Shown here: in pieces, positions 1 to 7,885 of the stretch
Layout: each line of letters begins with the position of its first letter
How positions within the stretch are numbered: position 1 is the first letter of the stretch
Assembly (NCBI RefSeq): GCF_001677275.1
Contig: NZ_CP016177.1
Location: 1,736,001-1,800,000 of the forward strand
DNA: 64,000 bases
Reading direction: 5' to 3'
Origin: Vibrio breoganii
GTDB taxonomy: Bacteria; Pseudomonadota; Gammaproteobacteria; Enterobacterales; Vibrionaceae
Notes under the pieces: model-generated
The model's database searches: none
The model's input: the letters and a program-made list of their open reading frames with translations, nothing else
Told to the model about the DNA's origin: nothing
Program-made: the position numbers and the translations under genes

Positions 1-28
1 GAATAAATGCGCCATATAATCTTAACAT
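1..28 (-). CDS. Start of an unidentified gene, cut by the window edge
   Basis: Reading leftwards from base 28 there is an ATG followed by eight open codons (MLRLYGAFI) before the window ends. A strong Shine-Dalgarno sequence AAGGAG (bases 40-35) sits six bases upstream, which is the main reason to believe it. Nothing can be said about function. If real, it would belong to the genomic island that ends at the tRNA-Ser gene. Confidence 0.45.
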
Positions 29-583
29 GCTGCTCTCCTTTACTCATTAGTTTTAACACACCTCTAAGCTAGCATGGTGCTTATCCAGCGAAAGTCCCCT
101 ATCCATGGATGTAAAAAAGCCCCAGCGAACTCTCATTCAAAGGGGCTAAATCGGTATCCTTTACTGTGTTTCCACTCACTCCTAATCGATTTTTTAAATC
201 TTGATATTTCTGACTTCTCTTTATTCGCTGCACGCTTTTGTGCTGTTCGCACGACAAATTACTCCTTATTCACTTTACTCACTCACGTTAAAAAGGGTGC
301 CGACGAGAAGGGGGCTTGAATACACTTGCCTAGGGCAAGTTGTGAGTGACCCTCGTCTCCTCCTCATCGGCATTGATACTCAATACTCCAAACCTGTAAC
401 GAGTATTATCAAGTTGTGCTTCATTTTTGATGCTTCTCCCCTATTGTTTACCTAAGCCCCGCTATGCTTGCGTTCATAAGCAAAATTTATTTTAAAATCT
501 TTTTATTTTGTCTCTCTCAGCACCACTTTTGCTGGATTTGACACTTGATATTCTGGGAAAAATTCCACAACAAGGACTACGCC
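29..583. other. Gene-free stretch at the island end
   Basis: I see no convincing gene here: the open frames on the plus strand lack ribosome binding sites and recognisable sequence. It contains a terminator-like hairpin facing left (113-147) and a short palindrome (ACTTGCC/GGCAAGT, about 324-340). The remainder is AT-rich and not repetitive. Confidence 0.5.
113..147 (-). terminator. Leftward terminator-like hairpin with no obvious gene upstream
   Basis: AGCCCC (119-124) pairs with GGGGCT (142-147) around a 17-base loop; on the minus strand the stem is followed by six T (bases 118-113). No minus-strand gene ends here, so it may terminate an unannotated transcript or be fortuitous. The six-pair stem with a long loop is weak. 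Confidence 0.35.
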
Positions 584-1336
584 ATGCGTGTACTGATATC
601 CATCCTTTTTTTTGTTTCAGGCTGTCAAACGGAGTCTACCACCACAGTGCCTTCTGATTTTATTTGCGACAACGCTGAGAATCGTTTAATTGATGGAAGT
701 GAGGGTTTTCGGGAGGTGATATCTACCGAATATGGAGGCGCGATTTACATTGGATACAGCCACCAGGGCGAGTTGGTACCTCACTCGGAATGCGTGCCAG
801 CAGTCACCATCATTAGTGGCACAGAGACTCACTTTCAATGGTTCGAATACGGGCAACCGGCGGCAAAAGATGGTGTTGTGAGCTTAGCGTTTTCAATCAA
901 GAATGAACGCCAACGTATAGTCGCAACCCGTATTCATCAAAAAGGTGTCGCCAATGAAGAGTATGTAGAAAGCGATATCCACACACCAGACATCGCACGC
1001 ATCACCAAACGGGTATGGACTGAAGAATTCAACAACCTTGTTATCACAGCAGAAGACCGATTTGATGGCAGTTCAAAACGCTCCTCTGAGGCAACATTAG
1101 GATTTACCAGTAAAACCAGGTATTGGAACGAAAATACACTTCAGTGGAATTGCTATTATGTCAGTAACATCGGCAATATTTTTTCATTGAATTGTGCGAG
1201 TGAAACCGAATTGGATATCGAGTATTTTGGTTTCACTATCCCTCTATCCATATATTTTGAATCGCTGACTGAGGAAGTACACTACGAGACTAATCCCGAT
1301 GTGATAAATAGAGATTTAGAACGGCACACACAATAA
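584..1336 (+). CDS. Predicted outer-membrane or periplasmic lipoprotein of unknown function
   Basis: The protein has 250 residues. I place the start at ATG 584, preceded at 7 bases by AAGGA, because it gives a textbook lipoprotein signal: MRVLISILFF, then lipobox V11-S12-G13 and the acylated Cys14. The in-frame TTG at 545 would bury this signal. The mature part begins with a Ser/Thr-rich linker and contains four further cysteines, which could form two disulphides in the periplasm. No family is recognised. It stands alone between the window edge and two convergent integrase genes, so I read it as a cargo gene of the island at tRNA-Ser. Confidence 0.75.
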   Translation: MRVLISILFFVSGCQTESTTTVPSDFICDNAENRLIDGSEGFREVISTEYGGAIYIGYSHQGELVPHSECVPAVTIISGTETHFQWFEYGQPAAKDGVVSLAFSIKNERQRIVATRIHQKGVANEEYVESDIHTPDIARITKRVWTEEFNNLVITAEDRFDGSSKRSSEATLGFTSKTRYWNENTLQWNCYYVSNIGNIFSLNCASETELDIEYFGFTIPLSIYFESLTEEVHYETNPDVINRDLERHTQ

Positions 1337-1391
1337 TTGCTTGTTTTAAATGTATGGGTAACCCACACCCACTTTGCTAGCTTAGAAAGGA

Positions 1392-1413
1392 GCACTTCTG
1401 AGGTACGAAGTGC
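1392..1413 (-). terminator. Possible hairpin terminator after the distal integrase
   Basis: GCACTTC (1392-1398) pairs with GAAGTGC (1407-1413), just past the stop codon of the minus-strand integrase. The sequence after it on that strand is TCCTTTCT, pyrimidine-rich but not a clean T-run, so termination is only moderately likely. It could also serve the convergent lipoprotein gene. Confidence 0.4.
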
Positions 1414-1431
1414 CCTGTTATTACAAGTAAA

Positions 1432-2706
1432 CTAAACAAATATTTCAATCTCTTGAGACAAAATCTCATTAACTATTTCAAGGAGAGGTAATTCACGCCC
1501 CGCTAGCTCTTTCACAGCAGCACGCAACTCATCATCGATGAAATCACTCCAAAGTTGCATAACAGCTACACGCTGACTAAGAAATCTTTCTCGATAATAA
1601 GCTGAACGGATTAGGTTCTTATCAATATGTGATAAGCAAGCTTCGACGACTTCAGATGAAATCAATTCATCGTATAGCTTTGTACTACCAACACTTCGGG
1701 TCCCGTGAGAAGTCATTACTCCTTTGTAACCCAAGGATCGAATGGCATTACCGACAGAGCCTGGGCTAGCGTGATCTGCACCTGTTTGACTAGGAAATAT
1801 ATACTGATCATTGAGCTTATATTGACTCAAATACGATAACAGTTTCATCACGCTAGTGCTTAATGGAATCGCAAAATTTTCATCTGTTTTTACTTTAGGA
1901 AAAACAATCACTCTCGCTTCGAGATCAATATATCTCCACTGACTGGTTGCCGCATTTTTCGGTCTTAGCAGTAGATGAAGTTGCCAGAGGAACAAACAGA
2001 ATATAATTGGTGACGTATTTGATTCCACAAAGTGTTGAATGAGACTTCTCAACTCATCTGGATTTACTGCAGCAAAGTGTTTTGATTTCGGCTTCTTGAA
2101 ATACTTTTGAAGCTGGTCAAATGAGATACTGCACAGTGGCAGGCCTAACACTTCTGCATAAGCCAGAATATTTCGGATAAGCACAAACGATTTATTTGCC
2201 ATATGCTTTGACGTTATGTCTTTCAAGGAATCAAGCAATAAACCACTAGTGATCTCTTTCACTGTCACGCAACCAATGCGAGAAGATATGTGGTTTGTGA
2301 TTATTTGAGACTTCTGTTTCAAAGTCTCTTCTTTCCACTCAAGTGGATTAGCCTCAATAAATACACGTGCAAATTCAGTGAATGTAATTTCAAGTGAGAT
2401 TTTGTTGTTTAATGCGGCACCGTTTTTAGCCAATTGTGGATCTATACCTTTATTCAAATAGTCACGAAACCGAATTTTCTCTTCCCGAGCTTTCGATAGG
2501 CTAGTGGATGGATAGGCTCCTAAACGCATATACGTATCCCTGCCATCCGAAGGCTTTTTGTACCTAAACTCCCAATGACCTTTCCCGCTTGATTCCGCGC
2601 AAAAATACAAGCCTTCACCGTCATTTCTACGAAGGGTCCGTTTCTCTTGCACTGCTATCGATATCAATCGCTTTAATTCAGTTACAGTCAACTTGTTAGC
2701 TGCCAT
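1432..2706 (-). CDS. Tyrosine recombinase (P4-type island integrase), distal copy
   Basis: This is a 424-residue site-specific recombinase of the phage-P4 type. The N-terminal arm-binding domain (DUF4102-like, about residues 1-95) has the usual NDGEGLYF and WEFRYKKP blocks, followed by a core-binding domain (about 105-205) and a catalytic domain. Catalytic candidates are Arg in LLRPKNAA, HxxR in SHGTRS, His in CLSH and the nucleophile Tyr in SAYYRE. The usual Glu after the first Arg (RxxEA) is replaced by Asn. It is clearly paralogous to the neighbouring integrase, sharing the WEFRYKKP, DTY and LNKG blocks. The ATG lies three bases after a long inverted repeat whose arm contains the GGAG ribosome binding site. 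Confidence 0.9.
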   Translation of the reverse strand: MAANKLTVTELKRLISIAVQEKRTLRRNDGEGLYFCAESSGKGHWEFRYKKPSDGRDTYMRLGAYPSTSLSKAREEKIRFRDYLNKGIDPQLAKNGAALNNKISLEITFTEFARVFIEANPLEWKEETLKQKSQIITNHISSRIGCVTVKEITSGLLLDSLKDITSKHMANKSFVLIRNILAYAEVLGLPLCSISFDQLQKYFKKPKSKHFAAVNPDELRSLIQHFVESNTSPIIFCLFLWQLHLLLRPKNAATSQWRYIDLEARVIVFPKVKTDENFAIPLSTSVMKLLSYLSQYKLNDQYIFPSQTGADHASPGSVGNAIRSLGYKGVMTSHGTRSVGSTKLYDELISSEVVEACLSHIDKNLIRSAYYRERFLSQRVAVMQLWSDFIDDELRAAVKELAGRELPLLEIVNEILSQEIEIFV

Positions 2707-2709
2707 CTG

Positions 2710-2760
2710 TGCTCCAAAACTAGGTTGTTGAAAACCACTTCAACACAAAGTTTTGGAGCA
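2710..2760 (-). promoter_or_regulatory. Nested inverted repeat that covers the integrase ribosome binding site
   Basis: A perfect 12-bp inverted repeat, TGCTCCAAAACT (2710-2721) and AGTTTTGGAGCA (2749-2760), encloses a second 7-bp pair, TGTTGAA (2726-2732) and TTCAACA (2739-2745). In the integrase mRNA the arm nearest the gene contains GGAG, the only good Shine-Dalgarno sequence, ending about 6 bases before the ATG. The RNA hairpin would therefore mask the start site. As DNA, the same symmetry could be an operator for a dimeric repressor or the integrase itself. Confidence 0.7.
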
Positions 2761-2828
2761 TTCTATAGCCCTACCCATTGCTATTTTCTGTAGACACTAT
2801 TACAAACTTAAACGTCTAACATTTAATC

Positions 2829-4049
2829 TCACATATTCCTATCGGAGAGATGAACCAAAGAATTCCGGGAAATATAATCACTCCACCATGTCATTAATTT
2901 TTCTCTTTCGTTAAAAAAGCTAGCTCGATTGTAGGCTGCTCGCACTTGGTTTTTATCACAGTGGGACAGTGCCGCTTCGATCACGTGAGTATCAAAGCCA
3001 TGTTCATGCAGGGTTGTGCTGGCTAGTGATCTTAACCCGTGTGCTGTTGTTCGATTTTTAAAACCAATACGACCTAGCGCTCTATTTACTGATTCCGGGT
3101 GCACGTGAGTTTTGCGATTTACTCCAGAAGGGAAGACATACTCACTCCAAACCGCATAAGGACGCTGTCGTTCCAATATTGCTAATACCTGATCAGTCAA
3201 AGGGACTTTATGCAACCGTCCATTCTTCATATTCGCTTTTGGAATCGCCCATACTTGGGATTGCAAATCGATATCTTCCCAGCGAGCTGTCGCCGCTTCC
3301 GATGAGCGCACCATGGTATGTAGCTGCAATTCAAATAAGGATTTAGTTAGTGGTCGCATGGTCGACATTGCTACTTCCCGTAATAACTCGGGCAGCTCTT
3401 CAATGTCTAATGCTGGGACGTGGCAGACTCGCGGCTTTTGGAATACATCATTGATACCGTGCAAGTTGTGTCCATCGATAATGCCTAGATTAACAGCATG
3501 GGTCATCAACGCTTTCAATAATTGGCTACAGCGACTGATCGTTTCCAGCTTACCCTTCGACGCTAAGGGCTTGAAAACCCCTATCGCTACCGGAGCTGTG
3601 ATCGATTCAACTTTCATGTTGCCTAACTTAGGCAGCACATGCAGCTCTAACTTTCTCTTAATATCGTGGAGGGTTTTCGGCTTAAGTTGTCCCGATTTAG
3701 TTTCTAACCAAGATTCAAAAACTAAGCCTAAAGTGTTCACTCTTTCTGCTTCACGCTCCAGCCTAAGTCTTTCACGTTCTATTCCGGGATCGAGTCCCTT
3801 ATTCAAAAAATCTAGGTAAGTATCCCTTACTTTGCGCGCTTCTTGGAGAGAGACACCGGGGTACTTGCCAATGACAATGTACGTGTCTTGGCCATGAAGC
3901 GGCTTTTTATAACGAAACTCCCAAGCGTCTGCTCCTTGCAATTTAGAGTGAAAGTATAAACCTTGCCCATCGTTGAAGCGTTGACTTTGTTTGTTACCGA
4001 GTGGTTTTAAGTGACGTAATTGCGTCGAAGTTAGCTTACTTTTGTACAT
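2829..4049 (-). CDS. Tyrosine recombinase (P4-type island integrase), tRNA-proximal copy
   Basis: This is a 406-residue integrase. I chose ATG 4049, because GAGGTG lies just upstream and the protein then begins MYKSKLTSTQLRHLKP as in the family; the frame stays open upstream to 4175 but that part looks non-coding. Domains are the DUF4102 arm-binding domain (about 5-95), the core-binding domain (about 100-190) and the catalytic domain. The catalytic set is complete: Arg in MVRSSEAATARW, HGLRS, His in ALSHCDKN and the Tyr in RAAYNRA. It lies 312 bp from the tRNA-Ser 3' end, as expected for the enzyme that inserted the island there. Confidence 0.93.
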   Translation of the reverse strand: MYKSKLTSTQLRHLKPLGNKQSQRFNDGQGLYFHSKLQGADAWEFRYKKPLHGQDTYIVIGKYPGVSLQEARKVRDTYLDFLNKGLDPGIERERLRLEREAERVNTLGLVFESWLETKSGQLKPKTLHDIKRKLELHVLPKLGNMKVESITAPVAIGVFKPLASKGKLETISRCSQLLKALMTHAVNLGIIDGHNLHGINDVFQKPRVCHVPALDIEELPELLREVAMSTMRPLTKSLFELQLHTMVRSSEAATARWEDIDLQSQVWAIPKANMKNGRLHKVPLTDQVLAILERQRPYAVWSEYVFPSGVNRKTHVHPESVNRALGRIGFKNRTTAHGLRSLASTTLHEHGFDTHVIEAALSHCDKNQVRAAYNRASFFNEREKLMTWWSDYISRNSLVHLSDRNM

Positions 4050-4324
4050 ATCACACCTCAAAACTGTATAAGAATATTCAGTAAAATGAGATCGATCTCG
4101 CTCTATACAGTAATGCCTATAACACATTGAAATAGCGCTATTAATAGCGATTAAAATGTTGGTTATAGCAAGCATTCATGGGTAGAAAAATCCCACAAGC
4201 TTTGTATCAAACTGTATAAAGTTACCGGCAAGGTGATTAAACTATACACTTTTCTATACATCAAGCGTCAGACTTCGCTGGCTTGCATGGACATAGGTAA
4301 AAGTTAAGGCATTGATTAGAAACG
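4050..4324. promoter_or_regulatory. Integrase upstream region with repeated ACTGTATA sites
   Basis: Between the proximal integrase and the tRNA there is no gene. The octamer ACTGTATA occurs at 4063-4070 and 4211-4218, and inverted at 4104-4111; related ACTATACA and CTATACA sequences lie at about 4241-4260. A 12-bp perfect palindrome, AATAGCGCTATT, is at 4131-4142. Such spaced short repeats are typical of integrase arm-type sites or excisionase and repressor sites next to an attachment site. The assignment is inference. Confidence 0.5.
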
Positions 4325-4349
4325 AAAAAAGACGCCCATGGACGTCTTT
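4325..4349 (-). terminator. Terminator of tRNA-Ser
   Basis: AAAGACG and CGTCTTT pair around a short loop, and on the minus strand the stem runs into a T-run. It starts 12 bases beyond the tRNA 3' end. It may also lie inside the island attachment region. Confidence 0.7.
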
Positions 4350-4360
4350 AATCTATTAAC

Positions 4361-4448
4361 TGGCGGTGAGTGAGAGATTCGAACTCTCGATACGTTGCCG
4401 TATACACACTTTCCAGGCGTGCGCCTTCAGCCACTCGGCCAACTCACC
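4361..4448 (-). tRNA. tRNA-Ser (anticodon GGA)
   Basis: This is an 88-base class II tRNA including an encoded CCA end. The acceptor pairs GGTGAGT with ACTCACC, the T-loop reads GTTCGAATC, and there is a long variable arm as in tRNA-Ser. The anticodon GGA is the complement of bases 4414-4412, in the loop CTGGAAA, reading UCC and UCU codons. The gene points left, so its 3' end faces the two integrases; tRNA 3' ends are classical island insertion sites. Confidence 0.97.
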
Positions 4449-4459
4449 GTATTTGATTG

Positions 4460-4515
4460 GTTGACTGCGTCAGTCAACGAGGCGCTAATTTAATGATTTG
4501 TTGTCGGTTGGTCAA
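4460..4515 (-). promoter_or_regulatory. tRNA-Ser promoter with leader hairpin
   Basis: On the minus strand a -35 box TTGACC (4515-4510) and a -10 box TAAATT (4492-4487) are 17 bp apart. They are followed by a GC-rich discriminator (GCGCC), typical of stringently controlled stable-RNA promoters. At the expected transcript start the leader can fold into GTTGACTG/CAGTCAAC (4478-4460) with a three-base loop, just before the mature tRNA 5' end. Confidence 0.65.
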
Positions 4516-4665
4516 GTAGAATTCGGGGCTTTTTCTTTAGTTTGCGGTTGTTTGGACAATTATTGTGTAGTTCGATGAAAATTGAGGCATTTAGGGCAAT
4601 TTAGCAGTGCAGTTGGATTTAAAGGCTTGCTACACTATGCAAAACCTTTTTTACGGATAGCCATT

Positions 4666-5235
4666 TTGGATTTAGCACAAATTATTGCTCAGCCTGAGCT
4701 GGAAGATCGTCTTCTTCCTTATCATCAAACCCTTGGATTTATAACTGCAATGGCGGCTGCACCGAACGTGCTTGATCCAGCTGAATGGATTGCCTACCTA
4801 TGGGGTGGCGAAGAGAGCGCTCCGTTTACCGATGGTGAGCAGCTAGAGTCATACCTGGAGTCAGTCATCAATGCTTGGAATGCGGCGCGTCCTGCTCTGT
4901 TTGAAGGCACTTGGCAGTGGCCGGTGGAATGTGACCTTAGCGATAAAGAGATCGTGACTGAAGCGACTAAAGAGTTCTGTGAAGGCTTGCTACAAGGTTG
5001 GCAATTGGCTCAGGATGATTGGCAGACGCTGATGCCTCAAGATAGCCAAGATAACGCCCTACTAGGCGGTGTACTGCTGTCAATTAGCATGCTTTATGAT
5101 CCAGAGACCTCACTTGCTACGCTTTCTGAAGAAGGCATGAATGGTCTTGACCAGTTTGCTGAGATCTTTAACGCTATGCCTGCGATGCTGTGCGGATTGA
5201 CGCAGCGCGGTGCTAGTTTGGCACAAGAGCAGTAA
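4666..5235 (+). CDS. YecA/YgfB (UPF0149) family protein
   Basis: The UPF0149 signature is clear: LLPYHQTLGFITAMAAAP followed by WIAYLWGG, matching the N-terminal half of YecA. The C-terminal SEC-C zinc motif found in E. coli YecA is absent. Molecular function is unknown. The frame is open from TTG 4582, but there is no ATG before the conserved region. I prefer TTG 4666, giving 189 residues and MDLAQIIAQPELEDRLL, because ACGGA lies 8 bases upstream; the start is uncertain. The gene is single, divergent from tRNA-Ser and convergent with nadA. Confidence 0.8.
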   Translation: MDLAQIIAQPELEDRLLPYHQTLGFITAMAAAPNVLDPAEWIAYLWGGEESAPFTDGEQLESYLESVINAWNAARPALFEGTWQWPVECDLSDKEIVTEATKEFCEGLLQGWQLAQDDWQTLMPQDSQDNALLGGVLLSISMLYDPETSLATLSEEGMNGLDQFAEIFNAMPAMLCGLTQRGASLAQEQ

Positions 5236-5274
5236 GATATTAGCTGTCAGCTGGAAGCTATCAGCTGTCAGAAA

Positions 5275-5307
5275 TAAAAAACCTCGGCAATTGCCGAGGT
5301 TTTTTTG
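5275..5307. terminator. Bidirectional terminator between the YecA-like gene and nadA
   Basis: ACCTCGGCAATTGCCGAGGT is a perfect GC-rich palindrome with an A-run before it and a T-run after it, so it can stop transcription from both convergent genes. Confidence 0.9.
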
Positions 5308-5328
5308 TTTTTGAGCGTCACATTTTGG

Positions 5329-6390
5329 TTAGGCGTTGCCTTTTACCTTGATGTTTAACTGCTCTGCAAAATCTAGCATGCGATTTAGTGGGATAAGAGA
5401 CTTCACACGCACGGCTTCGTCTACGAAGATTTCGTGCTCTGCACCGCCCTCTTTTAGTGCTGATTCAACCGCTTTTAGGCCGTTCATTGCCATCCAAGGG
5501 CAATGGGCACAGCTGCGGCAGGTTGCGCCTGCACCTGCTGTGGGGGCTTCGATAAGCTCTTTCTCAGGTACTAGTTGTTGCATCTTGAAGAAGATGCCTT
5601 TGTCGGTTGCGACAATCAGTTGCTTGTTCGGTAGCTCTTTGGCAGCCTTAATCAATTGGCTGGTAGAACCAACGGCATCTGCTAGCTCTACAACGCTCGC
5701 TGGAGACTCAGGGTGCACAAGAATCGCGGCGTCTGAATAGACCGCCTTCATGTCTCTTAGTGCTTTTGCTGAGAACTCATCGTGAACAACACATTCGCCA
5801 TTCCACAGTAGCATTTCTGCGCCTGTTTGGTTGGCGATGTAAGAACCAAGGTGACGATCTGGGCCCCAGATGATTGGCGTACCTTCAGCGTCTAGGTGCT
5901 CAACGATCTCTAGTGCAATACTTGATGTTACTACCCAGTCAGCGCGTGCTTTAACCGCTGCAGACGTGTTAGCGTACACGACTACTGTATGGTCAGGGTG
6001 CTCATCACAGAACTTCGAGAATGCGTCTTCTGGGCAACCTAAATCTAGAGAACACTCTGCTTCTAGTGTTGGCATCAGGATGGTTTTCTCTGGGGTCAGA
6101 ATTTTCGCTGACTCACCCATAAAGCGCACACCCGCAATGATCAAAGTCTTTGCTGAATGACGGTTACCAAACTTGGCCATCTCTAGAGAATCGCCTACAA
6201 AACCGCCGGTTTCTTCGGCTAGGGCTTGGATCTCAGGATCGGTGTAGTAATGGGCAATCAATACCGCATCTTTCTCTTGAAGAAGGGTTTTGATGCTCTC
6301 CTTGTACGCCTGCTTCTGATCTTCGTTCAGAGGTACTGGTTTAGGAGGAAATGGGTAAATTGTTGGTGCTGTTTCTAATATTTGGCTCAT
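5329..6390 (-). CDS. nadA: Quinolinate synthase A
   Basis: NadA condenses iminoaspartate with dihydroxyacetone phosphate to make quinolinate in de novo NAD synthesis. It uses an oxygen-sensitive [4Fe-4S] cluster in the cytoplasm. With ATG 6390 as start the protein has 353 residues, and the cluster ligands fall at Cys113, Cys200 and Cys297, the same numbers as in E. coli. The blocks [23 protein letters not shown] and [14 protein letters not shown] are all present. An in-frame ATG at 6426 would add 12 residues ([12 protein letters not shown]) not expected in the family. It has its own transcription unit downstream of, and separated by a terminator from, the tol-pal operon. Confidence 0.97.
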   Translation of the reverse strand: MSQILETAPTIYPFPPKPVPLNEDQKQAYKESIKTLLQEKDAVLIAHYYTDPEIQALAEETGGFVGDSLEMAKFGNRHSAKTLIIAGVRFMGESAKILTPEKTILMPTLEAECSLDLGCPEDAFSKFCDEHPDHTVVVYANTSAAVKARADWVVTSSIALEIVEHLDAEGTPIIWGPDRHLGSYIANQTGAEMLLWNGECVVHDEFSAKALRDMKAVYSDAAILVHPESPASVVELADAVGSTSQLIKAAKELPNKQLIVATDKGIFFKMQQLVPEKELIEAPTAGAGATCRSCAHCPWMAMNGLKAVESALKEGGAEHEIFVDEAVRVKSLIPLNRMLDFAEQLNIKVKGNA

Positions 6391-6462
6391 TGCAATGCTC
6401 GGGCAACTTCCTTTAACTTCGGGCATTGTACACTGCTTTGAGTGTGCTTGCCAAAAGCAAAA

Positions 6463-6488
6463 AAGCTCAGCAAATAAATGCTGAGCTT
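6463..6488 (-). terminator. Terminator of the tol-pal operon
   Basis: AAGCTCAGC and GCTGAGCTT pair around an 8-base loop, followed on the minus strand by six T. It lies just past the cpoB stop codon. Confidence 0.85.
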
Positions 6489-6506
6489 AACGATTATTAA
6501 TTGAGG

Positions 6507-7286
6507 TTATTTCAAGTTAGACAGTTTCTTCTTAGCCGAATTAGCCGACGAGGTATTCGGGTATTCATCAACCGCTTGCTGGTAGTATTTTTTCGCTGCG
6601 CTAGTGCTGTTATTTCGGCTCGCAATATCCCCTAACTTAACCAATGCATCGGCACGTTTGTTAGAGTCTTTATAGGCAACGACAGCAGCAAATGCTTTCG
6701 CAGAATCTACGTCTTTCTTCTTCGAAAAGTAGAGTTGTCCTAACCAGTAGTTCGCGTTAGGCGAGTACACTGATTCAGGGAAATCTTTCTTAAACTGCTC
6801 CAATGCAACGGTCGCTGCGTCATAGTCTTTGTTCTTCAAGATCAGGTCAACGGCGCTTTGATACGCTTTTTGTTCGTCTTGGTTTGAAGAGTATTTACCG
6901 GCTGGGGCTGACTCGGCATGCTGTGCTGGGGCTTGTTTGGCTTTGGCTAGTTCAGAACGAACCTTGTCTAGCTCTATAAACAACTCTCGCTGTCTATCAA
7001 TAAGCTGACGCATTTCGTGGTTGTTACGTTCTAATTCACCACGCAACTCACTCATATCAAGTGACATCTCGTCTACTTGCTGCTGTAAGTTGGCTTGTAC
7101 TCGGTTGCTGTTTCGTAGCAGACGCTCCAAGCGCTCTGTCTCGGTTTCTTTAGCGCTGGATGACGACTTAGATGTCGACGCACTGCTAGAGTTGAGATCA
7201 GAAACGGGAGCCGGTGCGGCGAATGAAACACTCGCCGCACTTGCTAGTAACGTAAGCGCAACTGCTCGCTTGTAGTTACTGATCAT
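6507..7286 (-). CDS. cpoB: Cell division coordinator CpoB (YbgF)
   Basis: This is a periplasmic protein of 259 residues that binds TolA and links Tol-driven outer-membrane constriction to PBP1B peptidoglycan synthesis. A signal peptide is visible (MISNYKRAVALTLLASAASVSFAAP). A Ser-rich linker is followed by a coiled coil (about residues 45-115, NRVQANLQQQVDEM) that trimerises, then three TPR-like repeats (about 135-259, AYQSAVDLILK, YWLGQLYFSK). It is the last gene of the operon, 15 bp after pal. Confidence 0.95.
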   Translation of the reverse strand: MISNYKRAVALTLLASAASVSFAAPAPVSDLNSSSASTSKSSSSAKETETERLERLLRNSNRVQANLQQQVDEMSLDMSELRGELERNNHEMRQLIDRQRELFIELDKVRSELAKAKQAPAQHAESAPAGKYSSNQDEQKAYQSAVDLILKNKDYDAATVALEQFKKDFPESVYSPNANYWLGQLYFSKKKDVDSAKAFAAVVAYKDSNKRADALVKLGDIASRNNSTSAAKKYYQQAVDEYPNTSSANSAKKKLSNLK

Positions 7287-7301
7287 GTTTACTTCCTAAG
7301 A

Positions 7302-7850
7302 TTAGTAAACTAGAACCGCACGACGGTTTTTCGCGTACGCTTCTTCAGATTGACCAAGCTCTAGAGGCTTCTCTTCACCGTAGCTTACGATAGAAAGTTG
7401 GTCTGCTTGAACGCCTGATGCTTGAAGGTAATTAGAAACTGCGTTAGCACGACGCTCGCCTAGTGCGATGTTGTACTCAGGAGTACCGCGCTCATCAGCG
7501 TGACCTTCGATAGTTACTTTAACGTCTGGGTTTTCGCTTAGGAAAAGAGCGTGCGCAGATAGCATCTCTTCGTACTCAGAGCTGATAGTAGAGTTATCGT
7601 ATGGGAAGTAAAGAGTAGTGTTTTCGCGTAGTGCTTTTTCAGCCATTTCGCGCTCTTCAGCTAGCTTCTCTTCTTCAGTCATTGGAGAAACAACAGTTGT
7701 GTCTGTAGTTTCAGTTGCGTTCGCTTGAGCTTCTTGGTTAGTAGTTTGTGCATCAGAAGCGTCAGTTGCTTCGTCAGTAGAACTACAAGCTGTAACAGCT
7801 AGAACAGGTAGTGCGATTAGCAGCCCTTTAAAAACCTTGTTAAGTTGCAT
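7302..7850 (-). CDS. pal: Peptidoglycan-associated lipoprotein Pal
   Basis: Pal is an outer-membrane lipoprotein of 182 residues. The lipobox is V-T-A-C, with Cys22 as the acylated residue. A Thr/Ala/Glu-rich linker (about 25-75) leads to an OmpA-like domain that binds meso-diaminopimelate in peptidoglycan. The signature [15 protein letters not shown] contains the binding Asp and Arg residues. It partners TolB and TolA. The gene lies between tolB and cpoB. Confidence 0.97.
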   Translation of the reverse strand: MQLNKVFKGLLIALPVLAVTACSSTDEATDASDAQTTNQEAQANATETTDTTVVSPMTEEEKLAEEREMAEKALRENTTLYFPYDNSTISSEYEEMLSAHALFLSENPDVKVTIEGHADERGTPEYNIALGERRANAVSNYLQASGVQADQLSIVSYGEEKPLELGQSEEAYAKNRRAVLVY

Positions 7851-7885
7851 GTTAAGTTTTCCTTATTGTATAAAAAGTAACGTCG

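Noticed and set aside
126..134. Possible tRNA-Ser attachment repeat (CGAACTCTC)
   Set aside because: Only nine bases match the tRNA T-arm region and they are not at the tRNA 3' end; likely chance.
74..455. Two short plus-strand open frames near the left edge
   Set aside because: No ribosome binding sites and no family resemblance; one overlaps the leftward terminator.
1432..2706. Distal integrase as a pseudogene
   Set aside because: The frame is full length and the Arg, HxxR, His and Tyr positions are all present; only one accessory residue differs.
3313..3819. Plus-strand open frame opposite the proximal integrase
   Set aside because: It is antisense to a clearly coding integrase and has no recognisable sequence.
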